Assembly: GCA_023458875.1 (NCBI GenBank)
Contig: JAEWXO010000005.1
Coordinates: forward strand, 1-20,238
DNA from: Bacillota bacterium
GTDB taxonomy: Bacteria; Bacillota; Clostridia; Oscillospirales; Ruminococcaceae
DNA length: 20,238 nt
Direction: 5' to 3'
Numbering within the stretch: position 1 is the first letter of the stretch; every line of letters starts with the position of its first letter. The translations under genes and the position numbers were made by a program. This document shows, in pieces, positions 1 through 7,089 of this stretch. The notes under the pieces were generated by a model that worked only from the letters and a program-made list of their open reading frames with translations, searched no databases and was not told the origin of the DNA.

Positions 1-3
1 CAG

Positions 4-108
4 ATGGAAAACAAAATACCAGACGAATGGCTAGAGATGATTTCTAATCAGGAATCCAGCGGAAAAAGTGCAGCATCATGGTGCAGAACCAACGGAAGAA
101 AAGATTGA
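4..108 (+). pseudogene. IS66-family TnpA N-terminal remnant
   Basis: A 34-codon frame starts at an ATG and reads a tryptophan, a short helix, then a G-K-S-A-A-S-W-C-R-x-N-G segment. This matches the opening of the small accessory protein TnpA of IS66 elements (pattern SG..... WCR.NG). Family members run to about 100 residues or more, and here a TGA follows directly after the motif. A second frame downstream stays open to about position 152 without a recognisable match. No transposase gene or terminal repeat is visible. I infer a decayed IS66 remnant; because the fragment is short, the call is moderate. Confidence 0.55.
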
Positions 109-306
109 GGATATTCTAAGCAACAATCAGAAGCTGTCAAAGGCGATGAAATAATATTTTAGTTTGTATAAAAAAACAACGCACTAAGAAAGTACGCTGT
201 TTGTAAATGATTGTCATGTACATAGTCTTGAATAAGATATTATTCCAAAACATTTAATTTATTTTTTGCCAAAATGACATATTTTCCTCAAAGAGTAGTA
301 AAATGA

Positions 307-335
307 TTGACTTAGTTAGTAATTTATGATATAAT
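307..335 (+). promoter_or_regulatory. Strong sigma-A promoter of the 342-533 RNA
   Basis: TTGACT at 307-312, a 17-base spacer and TATAAT at 330-335: one mismatch from the full consensus. No open reading frame with a ribosome site follows before the terminator at 489-533, so it appears to drive a short untranslated RNA starting near 342. Confidence 0.8.
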
Positions 336-341
336 CAGTAC

Positions 342-533
342 CAGTTAATAAAAAAAGAAAGCACCCACGAAATATATAATGTTTTGGTCGACATCATATA
401 TTTAATAATCAAAGCAGATGAAGACACCATCTGAATGACTTAGTGAATGTTATACTTGTGTTATTATAACGCATCGAATAGATATTGTCAAGTCCTCAGG
501 ATGTATCATTTTCATCTGAGGGCTTGTTTTTTT
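342..533 (+). ncRNA. Candidate structured small RNA of about 190 nt, family not recognised
   Basis: The stretch lies between a near-consensus promoter (TATAAT ends at 335) and a strong intrinsic terminator (489-533), and holds no convincing ORF. Three further hairpins can be drawn. AAATATAT-A-ATG near 374 pairs with CAT-C-ATATATTT with one mismatch. CAGATG near 415 pairs with CATCTG over a 7-base loop. GTTATA near 449 pairs with TATAAC. I compared it by eye with 6S RNA, SRP RNA, tmRNA, RNase P and the common riboswitches and see no match. It could be a trans-acting sRNA, or a leader whose downstream gene has been lost, since only a decayed coding trace follows. The boundaries are supported directly; the function is unknown. 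Confidence 0.6.
489..533 (+). terminator. Intrinsic terminator of the small RNA
   Basis: The left arm AAGTCCTCAG(G)ATG pairs with CATCTGAGGGCTT (one bulged G, one G-U), followed by G and seven T residues at 527-533. Confidence 0.9.
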
Positions 534-569
534 GTTATAGATCAGTAGCTTGACAATAGAATAGTGACT

Positions 570-761
570 TAAAATACGTTAAACTTTACTCGAGCCGAGG
601 AAAGCATACTCCATGACTATCTGGGAAAAATCCTGAATGTGATGAAATGTTATTGAAACAAAGATACGAGCGATAAATATGCTCTTCAAAATCAAGATAG
701 CTACTTGAAGGCGATGACAGCCAAAGTGGTAATGATACTTCCGGTAACGGCTAAATCATAA
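570..761 (+). pseudogene. Decayed coding trace, family unknown
   Basis: One frame (codons starting at positions divisible by 3) reads a helical-looking segment around RAEESILHDYLGKILNVMK, meets TGA at 654-656, then continues as SDKYALQNQDSYLKAM to a TAA at 759-761. A neighbouring frame ends in a Gly/Ser/Asp-rich tail (D-S-Q-S-G-N-D-T-S-G) just before, which suggests a frameshift near 707. There is no start codon with a ribosome site. I do not recognise the protein. It looks like the tail of a gene inactivated by a stop and a frameshift. Confidence 0.35.
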
Positions 762-774
762 GAATGAGTATATG

Positions 775-818
775 TTTAAACCTATGTGATTAACAGCTGT
801 CAATCACATAGGTTTAAA
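775..818 (-). terminator. Hairpin downstream of tRNA-Trp
   Basis: A perfect 17-bp inverted repeat (arms 775-791 and 802-818, 10-base loop) lies 4 bases beyond the 3' end of the tRNA on the minus strand. The T-run is short, so termination is likely but not classical. The stem may also protect or process the tRNA 3' end. Confidence 0.7.
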
Positions 819-822
819 AGTA

Positions 823-893
823 CAGGGGCGGTAAGAATCGAACTCACGTCAAAGGTTTTGGAGACCCCTATTCTACCATTGAACCACGCCCCT
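823..893 (-). tRNA. tRNA-Trp (CCA anticodon)
   Basis: On the minus strand the 7-bp acceptor stem AGGGGCG/CGCCCCT (5' end at 893) encloses a D arm with GGTTCAATGG-type residues. The anticodon stem is GGGGT/ACCTT around the loop CTCCAAA, giving anticodon CCA. The T arm is GTGAG-TTCGATT-CTTAC. The discriminator is G at 823, as expected for bacterial tRNA-Trp. The terminal CCA is not encoded, so it must be added by nucleotidyltransferase. Length is 71 nt with a four-base variable loop. Confidence 0.95.
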
Positions 894-1005
894 AAATAGC
901 TGAGTGTATAAAAGTCACAATCAACGTTAATCATTATAACATAGTTTATTTAAAATGTCAATTGGTTTTTGAAAAATATTTTTAATATTTTATTAAAAGG
1001 CGAGT

Positions 1006-1034
1006 TTGTTATAAATATGTAAAATAGGTATAAT
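1006..1034 (+). promoter_or_regulatory. Promoter of the CAP-domain gene
   Basis: TTGTTA at 1006-1011, 17-base spacer and TATAAT at 1029-1034, about 35 bases ahead of the TTG start at 1070. Confidence 0.7.
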
Positions 1035-1069
1035 TATCGTATAAATTATATAGAACAGAGGCGAATGCA

Positions 1070-1891
1070 TTGAAAAAAATAGTAATAGTAGCTGCTCTTG
1101 TGGTAGCAGTAATTATCTGTATTACAATACTGGCAATTATCATAAAAGGTATCAGTGAAAAATCCGACAAGTCAATTGACAGTCAGAAAAGTATTACGGT
1201 TACAGAAACAAGTAAATCCACAAACGTAACAACTGCGACATCAAAAAAATATTTCCGGACAAAAAGTCAGACTTTGGAATCATCTGATAAATCAGATCCG
1301 TTACCGGCAACATCAGCAGAACTTCAGCCCGAATCCGGGACTCTGACAGCCGTGCCCGAAACCCAGCCGGAGACTGTATTTGTACATCCGGAACCGTTAC
1401 CACCGGAACCACAGCCCTCACCACATCCGGAACCGTTACCACCTGAACCGCAGCCGGAGCCGCAGCCCGAACCGGTGCCGCCTCCGCAGCCTGTGACTCC
1501 TTCGGACAGTCAGACGGGATTTCAGGCTGATATATTAAGAATTGTCAATGACAGACGCAGGGAAGCAGGAGTGCCGGAACTGTCAGGAAATGCAATGCTT
1601 AATCAGGCAGCGCAGATACGTGCATCAGAGCTTCCGGATAACTTTTCTCATACAAGGCCGGATGGACAATCATGCTTTTCCGTATTTGACGAGCTTGGCA
1701 TATCTGCAATGGCAAAAGGTGAAAATATAGCTGCCGGTCAGCAAACAGCAGACGAGGTAATGAATGCCTGGATGAACTCAGAGGGGCATAGAAAAAATAT
1801 ACTGAATCCTGATTATACATCACTTGGTGTCGGGCTTGTTCAGACATCATCAGGTTATAACTATTACTGGACGCAGGTTTTTGCCGGATAG
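1070..1891 (+). CDS. Secreted or membrane-anchored CAP (SCP/YkwD-like) domain protein
   Basis: 273 residues. The start is TTG, preceded by AGAGGCG at a normal distance; no ATG fits the frame. Residues 1-28 form an uncleaved-looking signal anchor (KKIVIVAALVVAVIICITIL). Residues 30-100 are Ser/Thr-rich, and about 100-145 are Pro/Glu/Gln-rich with a repeated HPEPLPPEPQP unit, a typical wall-spanning linker. Residues 155-273 are a CAP domain with the cleft residues visible: His194 (SHTRPDG), Glu218 (GENIA), Glu238 and His240 (EGHRKNIL). CAP proteins of this type are extracellular in Firmicutes; their biochemical role is mostly unknown (some are linked to sporulation or wall). The gene is monocistronic with its own promoter and terminator. 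Confidence 0.88.
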   Translation: MKKIVIVAALVVAVIICITILAIIIKGISEKSDKSIDSQKSITVTETSKSTNVTTATSKKYFRTKSQTLESSDKSDPLPATSAELQPESGTLTAVPETQPETVFVHPEPLPPEPQPSPHPEPLPPEPQPEPQPEPVPPPQPVTPSDSQTGFQADILRIVNDRRREAGVPELSGNAMLNQAAQIRASELPDNFSHTRPDGQSCFSVFDELGISAMAKGENIAAGQQTADEVMNAWMNSEGHRKNILNPDYTSLGVGLVQTSSGYNYYWTQVFAG

Positions 1892-1896
1892 TGTCG

Positions 1897-1940
1897 GTTC
1901 CTCTTGAAGTGCTGAAATGCTTTAGGAGGAACATTTTTTT
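1897..1940 (+). terminator. Terminator of the CAP-domain gene
   Basis: A 14-bp stem (arms 1897-1910 and 1919-1932, with G-U pairs) is followed by A and seven T residues. It begins 6 bases after the stop codon. Confidence 0.92.
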
Positions 1941-1997
1941 GTATATTTAATACCGCTGTATTGAATAAAATATTTCTATAAATGAACAATAAATGAT

Positions 1998-2026
1998 TAG
2001 AAACTTTGAAAACAATGTGGTATAAT
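1998..2026 (+). promoter_or_regulatory. Probable promoter of the GH9 cellulase gene
   Basis: TATAAT at 2021-2026 with a weak -35 (TAGAAA at 1998-2003) and a 17-base spacer. This leaves an untranslated leader of about 100 bases before the ATG at 2135. The poor -35 would suit activator control, but no operator is obvious. Confidence 0.55.
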
Positions 2027-2134
2027 TAAAATGGCGACAAGTGTAGCTTCAACTATTTGCGTTTTTTACAAGTCAGATAAAATGCGTTATTCTTATTAGC
2101 AATGATAACACATAGTTAAGAAGGAGCGAAAAAT

Positions 2135-4741
2135 ATGAAAAAGGTCAAACGTCTATTGGCAATCCTGATGGGATTATCTATGGTTGCGGGCAGTGCAGTG
2201 CAGGGTACAGATATTAATATAAGTGCAGATGCAGGGGAAAAGCCACCTGAAATATTCGAGGATGAGGTTGTATTCCCGGACCCTGATTCATTCAGCTATG
2301 ATGATGTTGAGGTAAACTTTGCAAAGGCACTTCAGTATGTACTTTATTTTTATGATGCAAACAAGTGCGGGCGTGATATCGATCCTGAGACAGGTGAAAA
2401 GTTAAAGCAGCTTGAATGGCGCGGAGACTGTCATACAGAGGATTATAATATTCCGCTTAAACCGGTAGAAGAAGATGGCGCTGATGCAAAATACGGAACT
2501 AATCTTTCTCAGGAGTTTATTGATAAATATAAAGATATTCTTGATCCTGACGGTGACGGATTTATTGACTGCGGCGGGGGTATGCATGATGCAGGTGACC
2601 ATGTAAAATTCGGGCTCCCGGGTTCATACGCAGCATCAACACTGGGCTGGGGTTATTATGAGTTCAGAGATGCATATGAGGATACGGGTACACAGGAACA
2701 TATGGAGGATATTCTTCATTGGTTCAATGATTTTTATATGAAGGGTACATATCTTGATGAAGACGGAAAAGTAATTGCATTCTGTTATCAGGTAGGTGAA
2801 GGAAACAATGACCATAACTACTGGTGCCCTCCTGAGCTTCAGAGTACAGAAATGCTTCTTAACTTTGCAAGACCGGCGTACTTTGCAACGGTTGATACAC
2901 CGGCTTCCGATATGTGTGCCGGAACAGCGGCATCACTTGCAATAAATTACCTTAACTTTAAGGATACAGAACCTGAATATGCAGAGGAAAGTCTGAAAAA
3001 AGCTATAGCACTTTATGATTTTGCTGCAGAGACCCATAAGGAAGCGGATGACAGCACCAAGGTTTTAAGTCTTGGATATGACGGCGGTTTCTACAATTCA
3101 AGCTACGACTATGATGAGCTTGCATGGGCAGCTGTATGGCTCAACATCTGTACAGGTGAACAGCAATATATTGATGATATTATTTCTGTTGATACATCAC
3201 AGATGACCGAAACAGGCGGCTACAAATATACAGGATATATCAAGCGAATCATCGAAACGACAGGAAGCACATGGCAGAATATCTGGGTGCACTGTTGGGA
3301 TACGGTATGGGGCGGAGTTTTTGCCAAGCTCGCACCTATTACCAACAATGAGCGTGACTGGTTTATATTCAGATGGAATCTTGAATTCTGGTCAGGTAAA
3401 CCGCATCTGAAGACAGCAGGACTGGCAGATGAAATATGGAATATGGATTATCAGCATATCAAGGAAATTGATCAGAATGATAAAACATATCTTTTAAAAA
3501 CACCTGCAGGCTTCTCAATGCTTAATGAATACGGCTCATGCCGTTACAATACAGCGGCAGGTCTTTGCGCTGCTGTATACAGAAAAGAAACTGCAAAATT
3601 TGACGGAGAAGAATATACGGGATTTACCGACTGGGCAGAGGAACAGATGGAATACATAATGGGTAAAAACCCTATGAATCGTCCTTATATCGTAGGATAT
3701 TCACCGACTGCCGCATCTCATCCTCACCACCGTGCATCACATGGATCATCAACATTCAGCATGGATAACCCTGTTACTCAGTCGCATACACTCTGGGGCG
3801 CACTTGTAGGAGGCCCTGATGCAAAGGACTGGCACAGAGATATTACAAAGGATTATGTATATAACGAGGTGGCAGTTGACTATAATGCTGCAGTAGTAGG
3901 AGATCTTGCAGCATTGTATCACTACTACGGAACCAAAGACATGAAGCCTGAAGAAAATTTTCCACCTAAAGAAACAGACGGGGACAAATACTGGATTGAA
4001 GCGCTTATTAATCAGGAAAACATTGAAAGAACACAGTATACAGTAAGAGTACATTATGAATCAAAACAGCCGCCTAAATATCTGACAGAAAGCCTTAAGG
4101 CACGTTATTATTTTGATATCAGCGAGCTTGTAAAAGCCGGTCAGAATATTGATGACGTAAAGGTTGAAGTGTACTATGATGAGGTTCAGTCAACGACAGA
4201 TATGAAGCGTTCAGCAAAGGTGTCACAGCCTATTCATTTCAAAGACAATACTTACTATGTTGAAATGGACTGGACAGGTACATTGTGGCGTGGTTCAAGA
4301 GAGCTCCAGGTCGGTATTATTGTAGGACAGGATGCAAATTACGAGAGTAACTGGGACGCTACAAATGATTACAGCCGTAATAGTCTTGTTCTCAGTGATG
4401 ATTTCGGCGATACGGACAGAATCCCGCTGTACTTTGAAGATGAGCTTGTGTATGGTCATCCGCCGGTTGACGGAACCAACAGTGATCCCGAAGTAACTAC
4501 AAAAGCAACGACAAAGACTGACGATACAAAATATATTTATGGTGACGTTAATTTAAGCAGTGTTGTCGATGTTACGGATCTTACTGTGCTTAGCCTGTAT
4601 CTTCTGGATGATACAAAGCTTGAAGGCAAGGCATTGATTCAGGCAGATACAAATGGGGACGGAAAAGCAAATATAGCAGATCTTGCAACATTAAAGCAGT
4701 ATATAATGAAGGATCCGATAACACTTGGCCCTAAAAAGTAA
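2135..4741 (+). CDS. Cellulosomal GH9 endoglucanase: GH9-CBM3c-dockerin
   Basis: 868 residues; ATG preceded by AAGGAG. A signal peptide covers residues 1 to about 33 (KKVKRLLAILMGLSMVAGS). The GH9 catalytic domain spans about 55-600 and shows the DAGD motif (Asp152, Asp155; catalytic base), the HPHHR active-site signature (529-533) and the proton-donor Glu578 in YNEVAVDYNAAVVG. Residues about 617-768 resemble CBM3c, the module that guides a single cellulose chain into GH9 and gives processivity. After a short Thr-rich linker, a type I dockerin (about 800-862) has two calcium loops: the second (DTNGDGKANIAD) is canonical, the first (DVNLSSVVDVTD) lacks the usual D-G. The enzyme should hydrolyse beta-1,4-glucan outside the cell and dock onto a cohesin-bearing scaffoldin, which is not in this window. 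Single-gene unit. Confidence 0.96.
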   Translation: MKKVKRLLAILMGLSMVAGSAVQGTDINISADAGEKPPEIFEDEVVFPDPDSFSYDDVEVNFAKALQYVLYFYDANKCGRDIDPETGEKLKQLEWRGDCHTEDYNIPLKPVEEDGADAKYGTNLSQEFIDKYKDILDPDGDGFIDCGGGMHDAGDHVKFGLPGSYAASTLGWGYYEFRDAYEDTGTQEHMEDILHWFNDFYMKGTYLDEDGKVIAFCYQVGEGNNDHNYWCPPELQSTEMLLNFARPAYFATVDTPASDMCAGTAASLAINYLNFKDTEPEYAEESLKKAIALYDFAAETHKEADDSTKVLSLGYDGGFYNSSYDYDELAWAAVWLNICTGEQQYIDDIISVDTSQMTETGGYKYTGYIKRIIETTGSTWQNIWVHCWDTVWGGVFAKLAPITNNERDWFIFRWNLEFWSGKPHLKTAGLADEIWNMDYQHIKEIDQNDKTYLLKTPAGFSMLNEYGSCRYNTAAGLCAAVYRKETAKFDGEEYTGFTDWAEEQMEYIMGKNPMNRPYIVGYSPTAASHPHHRASHGSSTFSMDNPVTQSHTLWGALVGGPDAKDWHRDITKDYVYNEVAVDYNAAVVGDLAALYHYYGTKDMKPEENFPPKETDGDKYWIEALINQENIERTQYTVRVHYESKQPPKYLTESLKARYYFDISELVKAGQNIDDVKVEVYYDEVQSTTDMKRSAKVSQPIHFKDNTYYVEMDWTGTLWRGSRELQVGIIVGQDANYESNWDATNDYSRNSLVLSDDFGDTDRIPLYFEDELVYGHPPVDGTNSDPEVTTKATTKTDDTKYIYGDVNLSSVVDVTDLTVLSLYLLDDTKLEGKALIQADTNGDGKANIADLATLKQYIMKDPITLGPKK

Positions 4742-4758
4742 ATCAGATTTATTATAAT

Positions 4759-4803
4759 TTAAAAAGGGTTATCTCAGTTACTTTGAGATAACCCTTTTTA
4801 TAA
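4759..4803 (+). terminator. Terminator of the GH9 cellulase gene
   Basis: Perfect inverted repeat AAAAAGGGTTATCTCA / TGAGATAACCCTTTTT around a short loop, starting 20 bases after the stop codon. It can act in both directions. Confidence 0.93.
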
Positions 4804-4910
4804 ATATTCGCTTTTAACTGGCAGAGTAAATCGTCACCCTTGCTATGTGACAGTTTAGCCTGTTGAAAAAAATAAATATCCATGGTAATTTATTTAAGGA
4901 TTATTTGTAA

Positions 4911-5067
4911 CTGTTCAGGACTTCAAACTTCAAGGGCATAAAAAACACTGCATCAAAAAAGGATAAAGTAAAATATGGTCAGGAGCTTATGCATAAGCTT
5001 GGTATAATTGACATAGCGGACAATGATATAAATGAGGTTTCAGGCGGGCAGCTTCTGGAGAGGCTCA
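4911..5067 (+). pseudogene. ABC transporter ATPase internal fragment
   Basis: The frame after the TAA at 4908-4910 reads a lysine-rich helix, then GQELMHKLGIIDIADNDINE and the ABC signature V-S-G-G-Q (5037-5051). This is the helical-domain-to-signature part of an ABC ATPase. Walker A, Walker B and the H-loop are absent, and there is no ribosome site. Immediately after the signature the sequence continues in a different frame with unrelated histidine-kinase code, so a deletion or rearrangement has joined the two. Confidence 0.7.
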
Positions 5068-5202
5068 AATACAGCCAGCAAAGAAGGAAGCGGTCTCGGC
5101 CTTTATATTTGCCTGCAGCTGATGAACAAAATGAATGGCGAAATATTTGCAGAAAACAGAAGCAGCACAATGGCCGTTACTCTGGTATTTGCTAAATCAT
5201 AG
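5068..5202 (+). pseudogene. Histidine kinase C-terminal fragment (HATPase G2 box)
   Basis: The frame from 5068 reads SKEGSGLGLYICLQLMNKMNGEIFAE and ends FAKS with TAG at 5200-5202. GSGLGLYI is the G2 box of HATPase_c domains, and the rest is the usual C-terminal strand and helix. Only the last 45 codons remain, in frame 1, joined to ABC ATPase code in frame 3. The last bases of this remnant supply the AGGAGG ribosome site of the next gene. Confidence 0.75.
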
Positions 5203-5212
5203 GAGGATTTTT

Positions 5213-5656
5213 ATGAAAATTAAGGCTATAAAAAACAATAAAAAAGAATATATTGAGCTGCTTCTTCTGGCAGACGAACAGGAGAGCATGATTGACCTTT
5301 ATCTTGAAAGAGGAACACTGTATGTACTTGATGATAACGGTGTAAAAGCACTTTGTGTTGTAACCGACGAAGGTGACGGAATACTTGAGATAAAAAATAT
5401 AGCAACAGAGCCCGAATATCAGCGTAGAGGATACGGAAAAAAGCTGATTGACTTTGTTGCTTCAGAGTACTCAGGAAAATATAAGATTCTGCAGGTAGGT
5501 ACGGGTGAGAGCAGAATTACAATTCCGTTTTATGAAAACTGCGGCTTTAAAAGATCACATGTAGTAAAGAACTTCTTTACAGATAATTATGATCATGAGA
5601 TGTATGAGGACGGAGTTATGCTCAGGGATATGATATATCTGAGGAGAAATCTTTAG
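5213..5656 (+). CDS. GNAT-family N-acetyltransferase (YvbK-like)
   Basis: 147 residues from the ATG at 5213, chosen because AGGAGG lies 7 bases upstream; the longer open frame from 5135 runs through the kinase remnant and is not credible. The GNAT fold is seen in strands around residues 40-70, the acetyl-CoA loop in P-E-Y-Q-R-R-G-Y-G-K-K-L, and the C-terminal FYENCGFKR. The closing segment (NFFTDNYDHEMYEDGV..RDMIYL) resembles the B. subtilis YvbK type. The substrate is unknown. With the upstream kinase and ABC genes reduced to scraps, it probably lost its original operon partners. Confidence 0.85.
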   Translation: MKIKAIKNNKKEYIELLLLADEQESMIDLYLERGTLYVLDDNGVKALCVVTDEGDGILEIKNIATEPEYQRRGYGKKLIDFVASEYSGKYKILQVGTGESRITIPFYENCGFKRSHVVKNFFTDNYDHEMYEDGVMLRDMIYLRRNL

Positions 5657-5666
5657 TCAGTGATTG

Positions 5667-5804
5667 GTTAATATTCAGCAAATACGGTTAAGTTATCAAT
5701 TTAGTATGGATTTTGATTGAAACGGCACTGACCGGGCTTTGCGGTAGCGCCTTTGACTTTCGCTAATATATATTAACCGCTTTATGGTGCGGCATGATAT
5801 TAAC
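5667..5804 (+). repeat. Inverted-repeat hairpin element, copy A (divergent)
   Basis: About 138 bp, bounded by GTTAATATTCAGC at 5667 and its near complement ending ATATTAAC at 5804. Inside it shares TACGGTTAAGTTAT and GACCGGGCTTTGCGGT with copies C and D in the same order and spacing. Its first internal hairpin is degraded. It lies between the GNAT gene and the hairpin at 5829. Confidence 0.7.
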
Positions 5805-5828
5805 GCTTATTTTATATTTTAGGCGAAA

Positions 5829-5880
5829 TCACCGCTGCAACCCACATATTTATGGGTTGCAGCGGTGAGTTCTTCTTTTT
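5829..5880. terminator. Strong hairpin between convergent genes
   Basis: A perfect 16-bp inverted repeat (5829-5844 and 5853-5868, 8-base loop). On the plus side it is followed by a T-rich run ending at about 5881; on the minus side by TTT. It lies between the GNAT gene (plus) and the DUF11 gene (minus) and probably terminates both. Confidence 0.8.
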
Positions 5881-5898
5881 TAGGTGTCAGACCCGGAA

Positions 5899-6744
5899 TT
5901 ATACTGTACCGGTTACAACCAGATGACTAATACCAGGCTCTACTGTCCATTCTCCGGTTACAGGGTCCTGGGTGTAGGTTGCAGCAGGAACTGTAATGTT
6001 ATCTCCAGCAGTTTCAAATTCACCTGTAGTGGTATCGTAAGTGTAGTCTGTACCGAGGACCCAATTGGATCCATTAAAGATGACGGTAATAGGATTTAGT
6101 ATAGGGTTGAATTGGTCTGTTATAACAATAGTATCTGTTAATTCTGCTGGCGTGTTGCCGAAGTTTTCAATAATGAAGGTATAGGTTATCTGCTCGTTTT
6201 CAGTTACATTTACAGGACATAGCGATTTGCTGATGTTTAATATTGGGGCATCCTGAGTACTGATTGTCGCGGTAATTTCGATAGGAGATGATAGTCCTCC
6301 ACCTGTAATTGTTGCTGTATTTGTAATATCAGATCCCGCAGACAGTTGTGCATATTGGTTTACAGTAGCTTCATAAATAATAAGTGCATCACTATCAGCA
6401 GGGATGTTTACCGGGTTAAAGACTAGTGGCGGTCCGGGTGTAACGGTTGGAACTGTTGTTTGCAATACACCATTGACATAATATTTTATAGATCCAGTTA
6501 CATATGTCAAAGGTGTATAAGCCGATAGGCCACGGCCTAAGTCATCTTCGATGTTTAGGTTAAGTGCCGTTGATCCTGAGTTGACAATACTTATAACATA
6601 GGTTATATTGTCGTCTGCAACATATTTATCTTTAACAGCTGTTTTTTTGGCAGAAATAACTTCTAATATCTCTCCGGTAACAATGTTGGAATTTATCGTA
6701 TTGCCGTTATATGATAAGGATGCTTTGTTCGTGAACTTGGCCAT
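5899..6744 (-). CDS. DUF11-repeat protein without signal peptide
   Basis: 281 residues; ATG with AGGAGG spaced 8 bases upstream. Two beta-rich repeats of the DUF11 type are visible: about 1-165 (ISAKKTAVKDKYVADDNITYVISIVNSG, written here in part) and about 166-281 (LNISKSLCPVNVTENEQITYTFIIENFG, in part), each with the alternating strand pattern and an N-T-A-T or D-Q-F-N turn. The opening (fTNKASLSYNG, NSNIVTGEILEVISA) is a form I associate with a group of clostridial proteins of unknown role. There is no signal peptide, LPXTG or membrane helix, although DUF11 repeats are usually extracellular. Function not known; monocistronic. Confidence 0.7.
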   Translation of the reverse strand: MAKFTNKASLSYNGNTINSNIVTGEILEVISAKKTAVKDKYVADDNITYVISIVNSGSTALNLNIEDDLGRGLSAYTPLTYVTGSIKYYVNGVLQTTVPTVTPGPPLVFNPVNIPADSDALIIYEATVNQYAQLSAGSDITNTATITGGGLSSPIEITATISTQDAPILNISKSLCPVNVTENEQITYTFIIENFGNTPAELTDTIVITDQFNPILNPITVIFNGSNWVLGTDYTYDTTTGEFETAGDNITVPAATYTQDPVTGEWTVEPGISHLVVTGTV

Positions 6745-6789
6745 AAAAAAACCTCCTATAACTTTTTAAGGAAACTTTCCTCTATTCTT

Positions 6790-6818
6790 ATTATATGATA
6801 AGGTAATTATATTGACAC
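6790..6818 (-). promoter_or_regulatory. Probable promoter of the DUF11 gene
   Basis: On the minus strand GTGTCA (6818-6813), 17 bases, TATAAT (6795-6790). Between it and the ribosome site lies the short palindrome GGAAAGTTTCC (about 6771-6781), a possible operator. Confidence 0.55.
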
Positions 6819-6956
6819 TTAATAACAGGCAGAGCTTTGAAAATAGTATTTTCATATGCAGTTTTATAAAAAATTATATATAGATATAGCTAAAAACTAT
6901 GGCTACATATAATTAAATGGTGTTACCTTATTTAACAAAAGTTGTGATATACTTAT

Positions 6957-6962
6957 TATAAT
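6957..6962 (+). promoter_or_regulatory. Possible -10 box of metF
   Basis: TATAAT without a convincing -35. The 6745-7085 interval otherwise holds the DUF11 promoter, a small hairpin (GAAAAT-AGT-ATTTTC near 6839) and the hairpin at 7002-7028. No SAM or T-box riboswitch is seen here. Confidence 0.4.
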
Positions 6963-6984
6963 AATAAAAAAACGGGCAGTACTT

Positions 6985-7089
6985 ATGAAAGAAAAAATTA
7001 TCAGACAGAGGACAGTGTCTTCTGTCAGTAAAATAAAAATGATTTTAAAAAATAATGTCCAAATGTATTTTAAAGGGGTTAAGTTATGA
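6985..7089 (+). CDS. Possible 34-codon leader ORF overlapping metF by ATGA
   Basis: ATG at 6985 opens a 34-codon frame (MKEKIIRQRTVSSVSKIKMI in part) whose TGA overlaps the metF ATG. The frame runs through an imperfect 12-of-13-pair stem at 7002-7028. No good ribosome site precedes it, and the basic composition is unremarkable, so it may be chance. If translated, it would couple to metF. Confidence 0.2.
   Translation: MKEKIIRQRTVSSVSKIKMILKNNVQMYFKGVKL

Noticed and set aside
342..533. 6S RNA identity for the small RNA
   Set aside because: Length fits, but the 5' and 3' ends do not pair and it folds as several separate hairpins, not one long irregular stem with a central bubble.
1383..1500. 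Repeat array that might suggest a tandem satellite
   Set aside because: It is the in-frame Pro/Glu/Gln linker of the CAP protein, translated and expected in wall-spanning regions.
3749..4054. 101-codon minus-strand ORF within the cellulase gene
   Set aside because: Antisense to a certain, motif-rich gene; composition typical of a shadow frame.
5135..5212. Extended N terminus of the GNAT at 5213
   Set aside because: The extension translates the histidine-kinase remnant in another frame and lacks its own ribosome site; AGGAGG points to 5213.
6745..7085. SAM riboswitch upstream of metF
   Set aside because: No conserved SAM-I core or enclosing stem could be found; only small hairpins are present.
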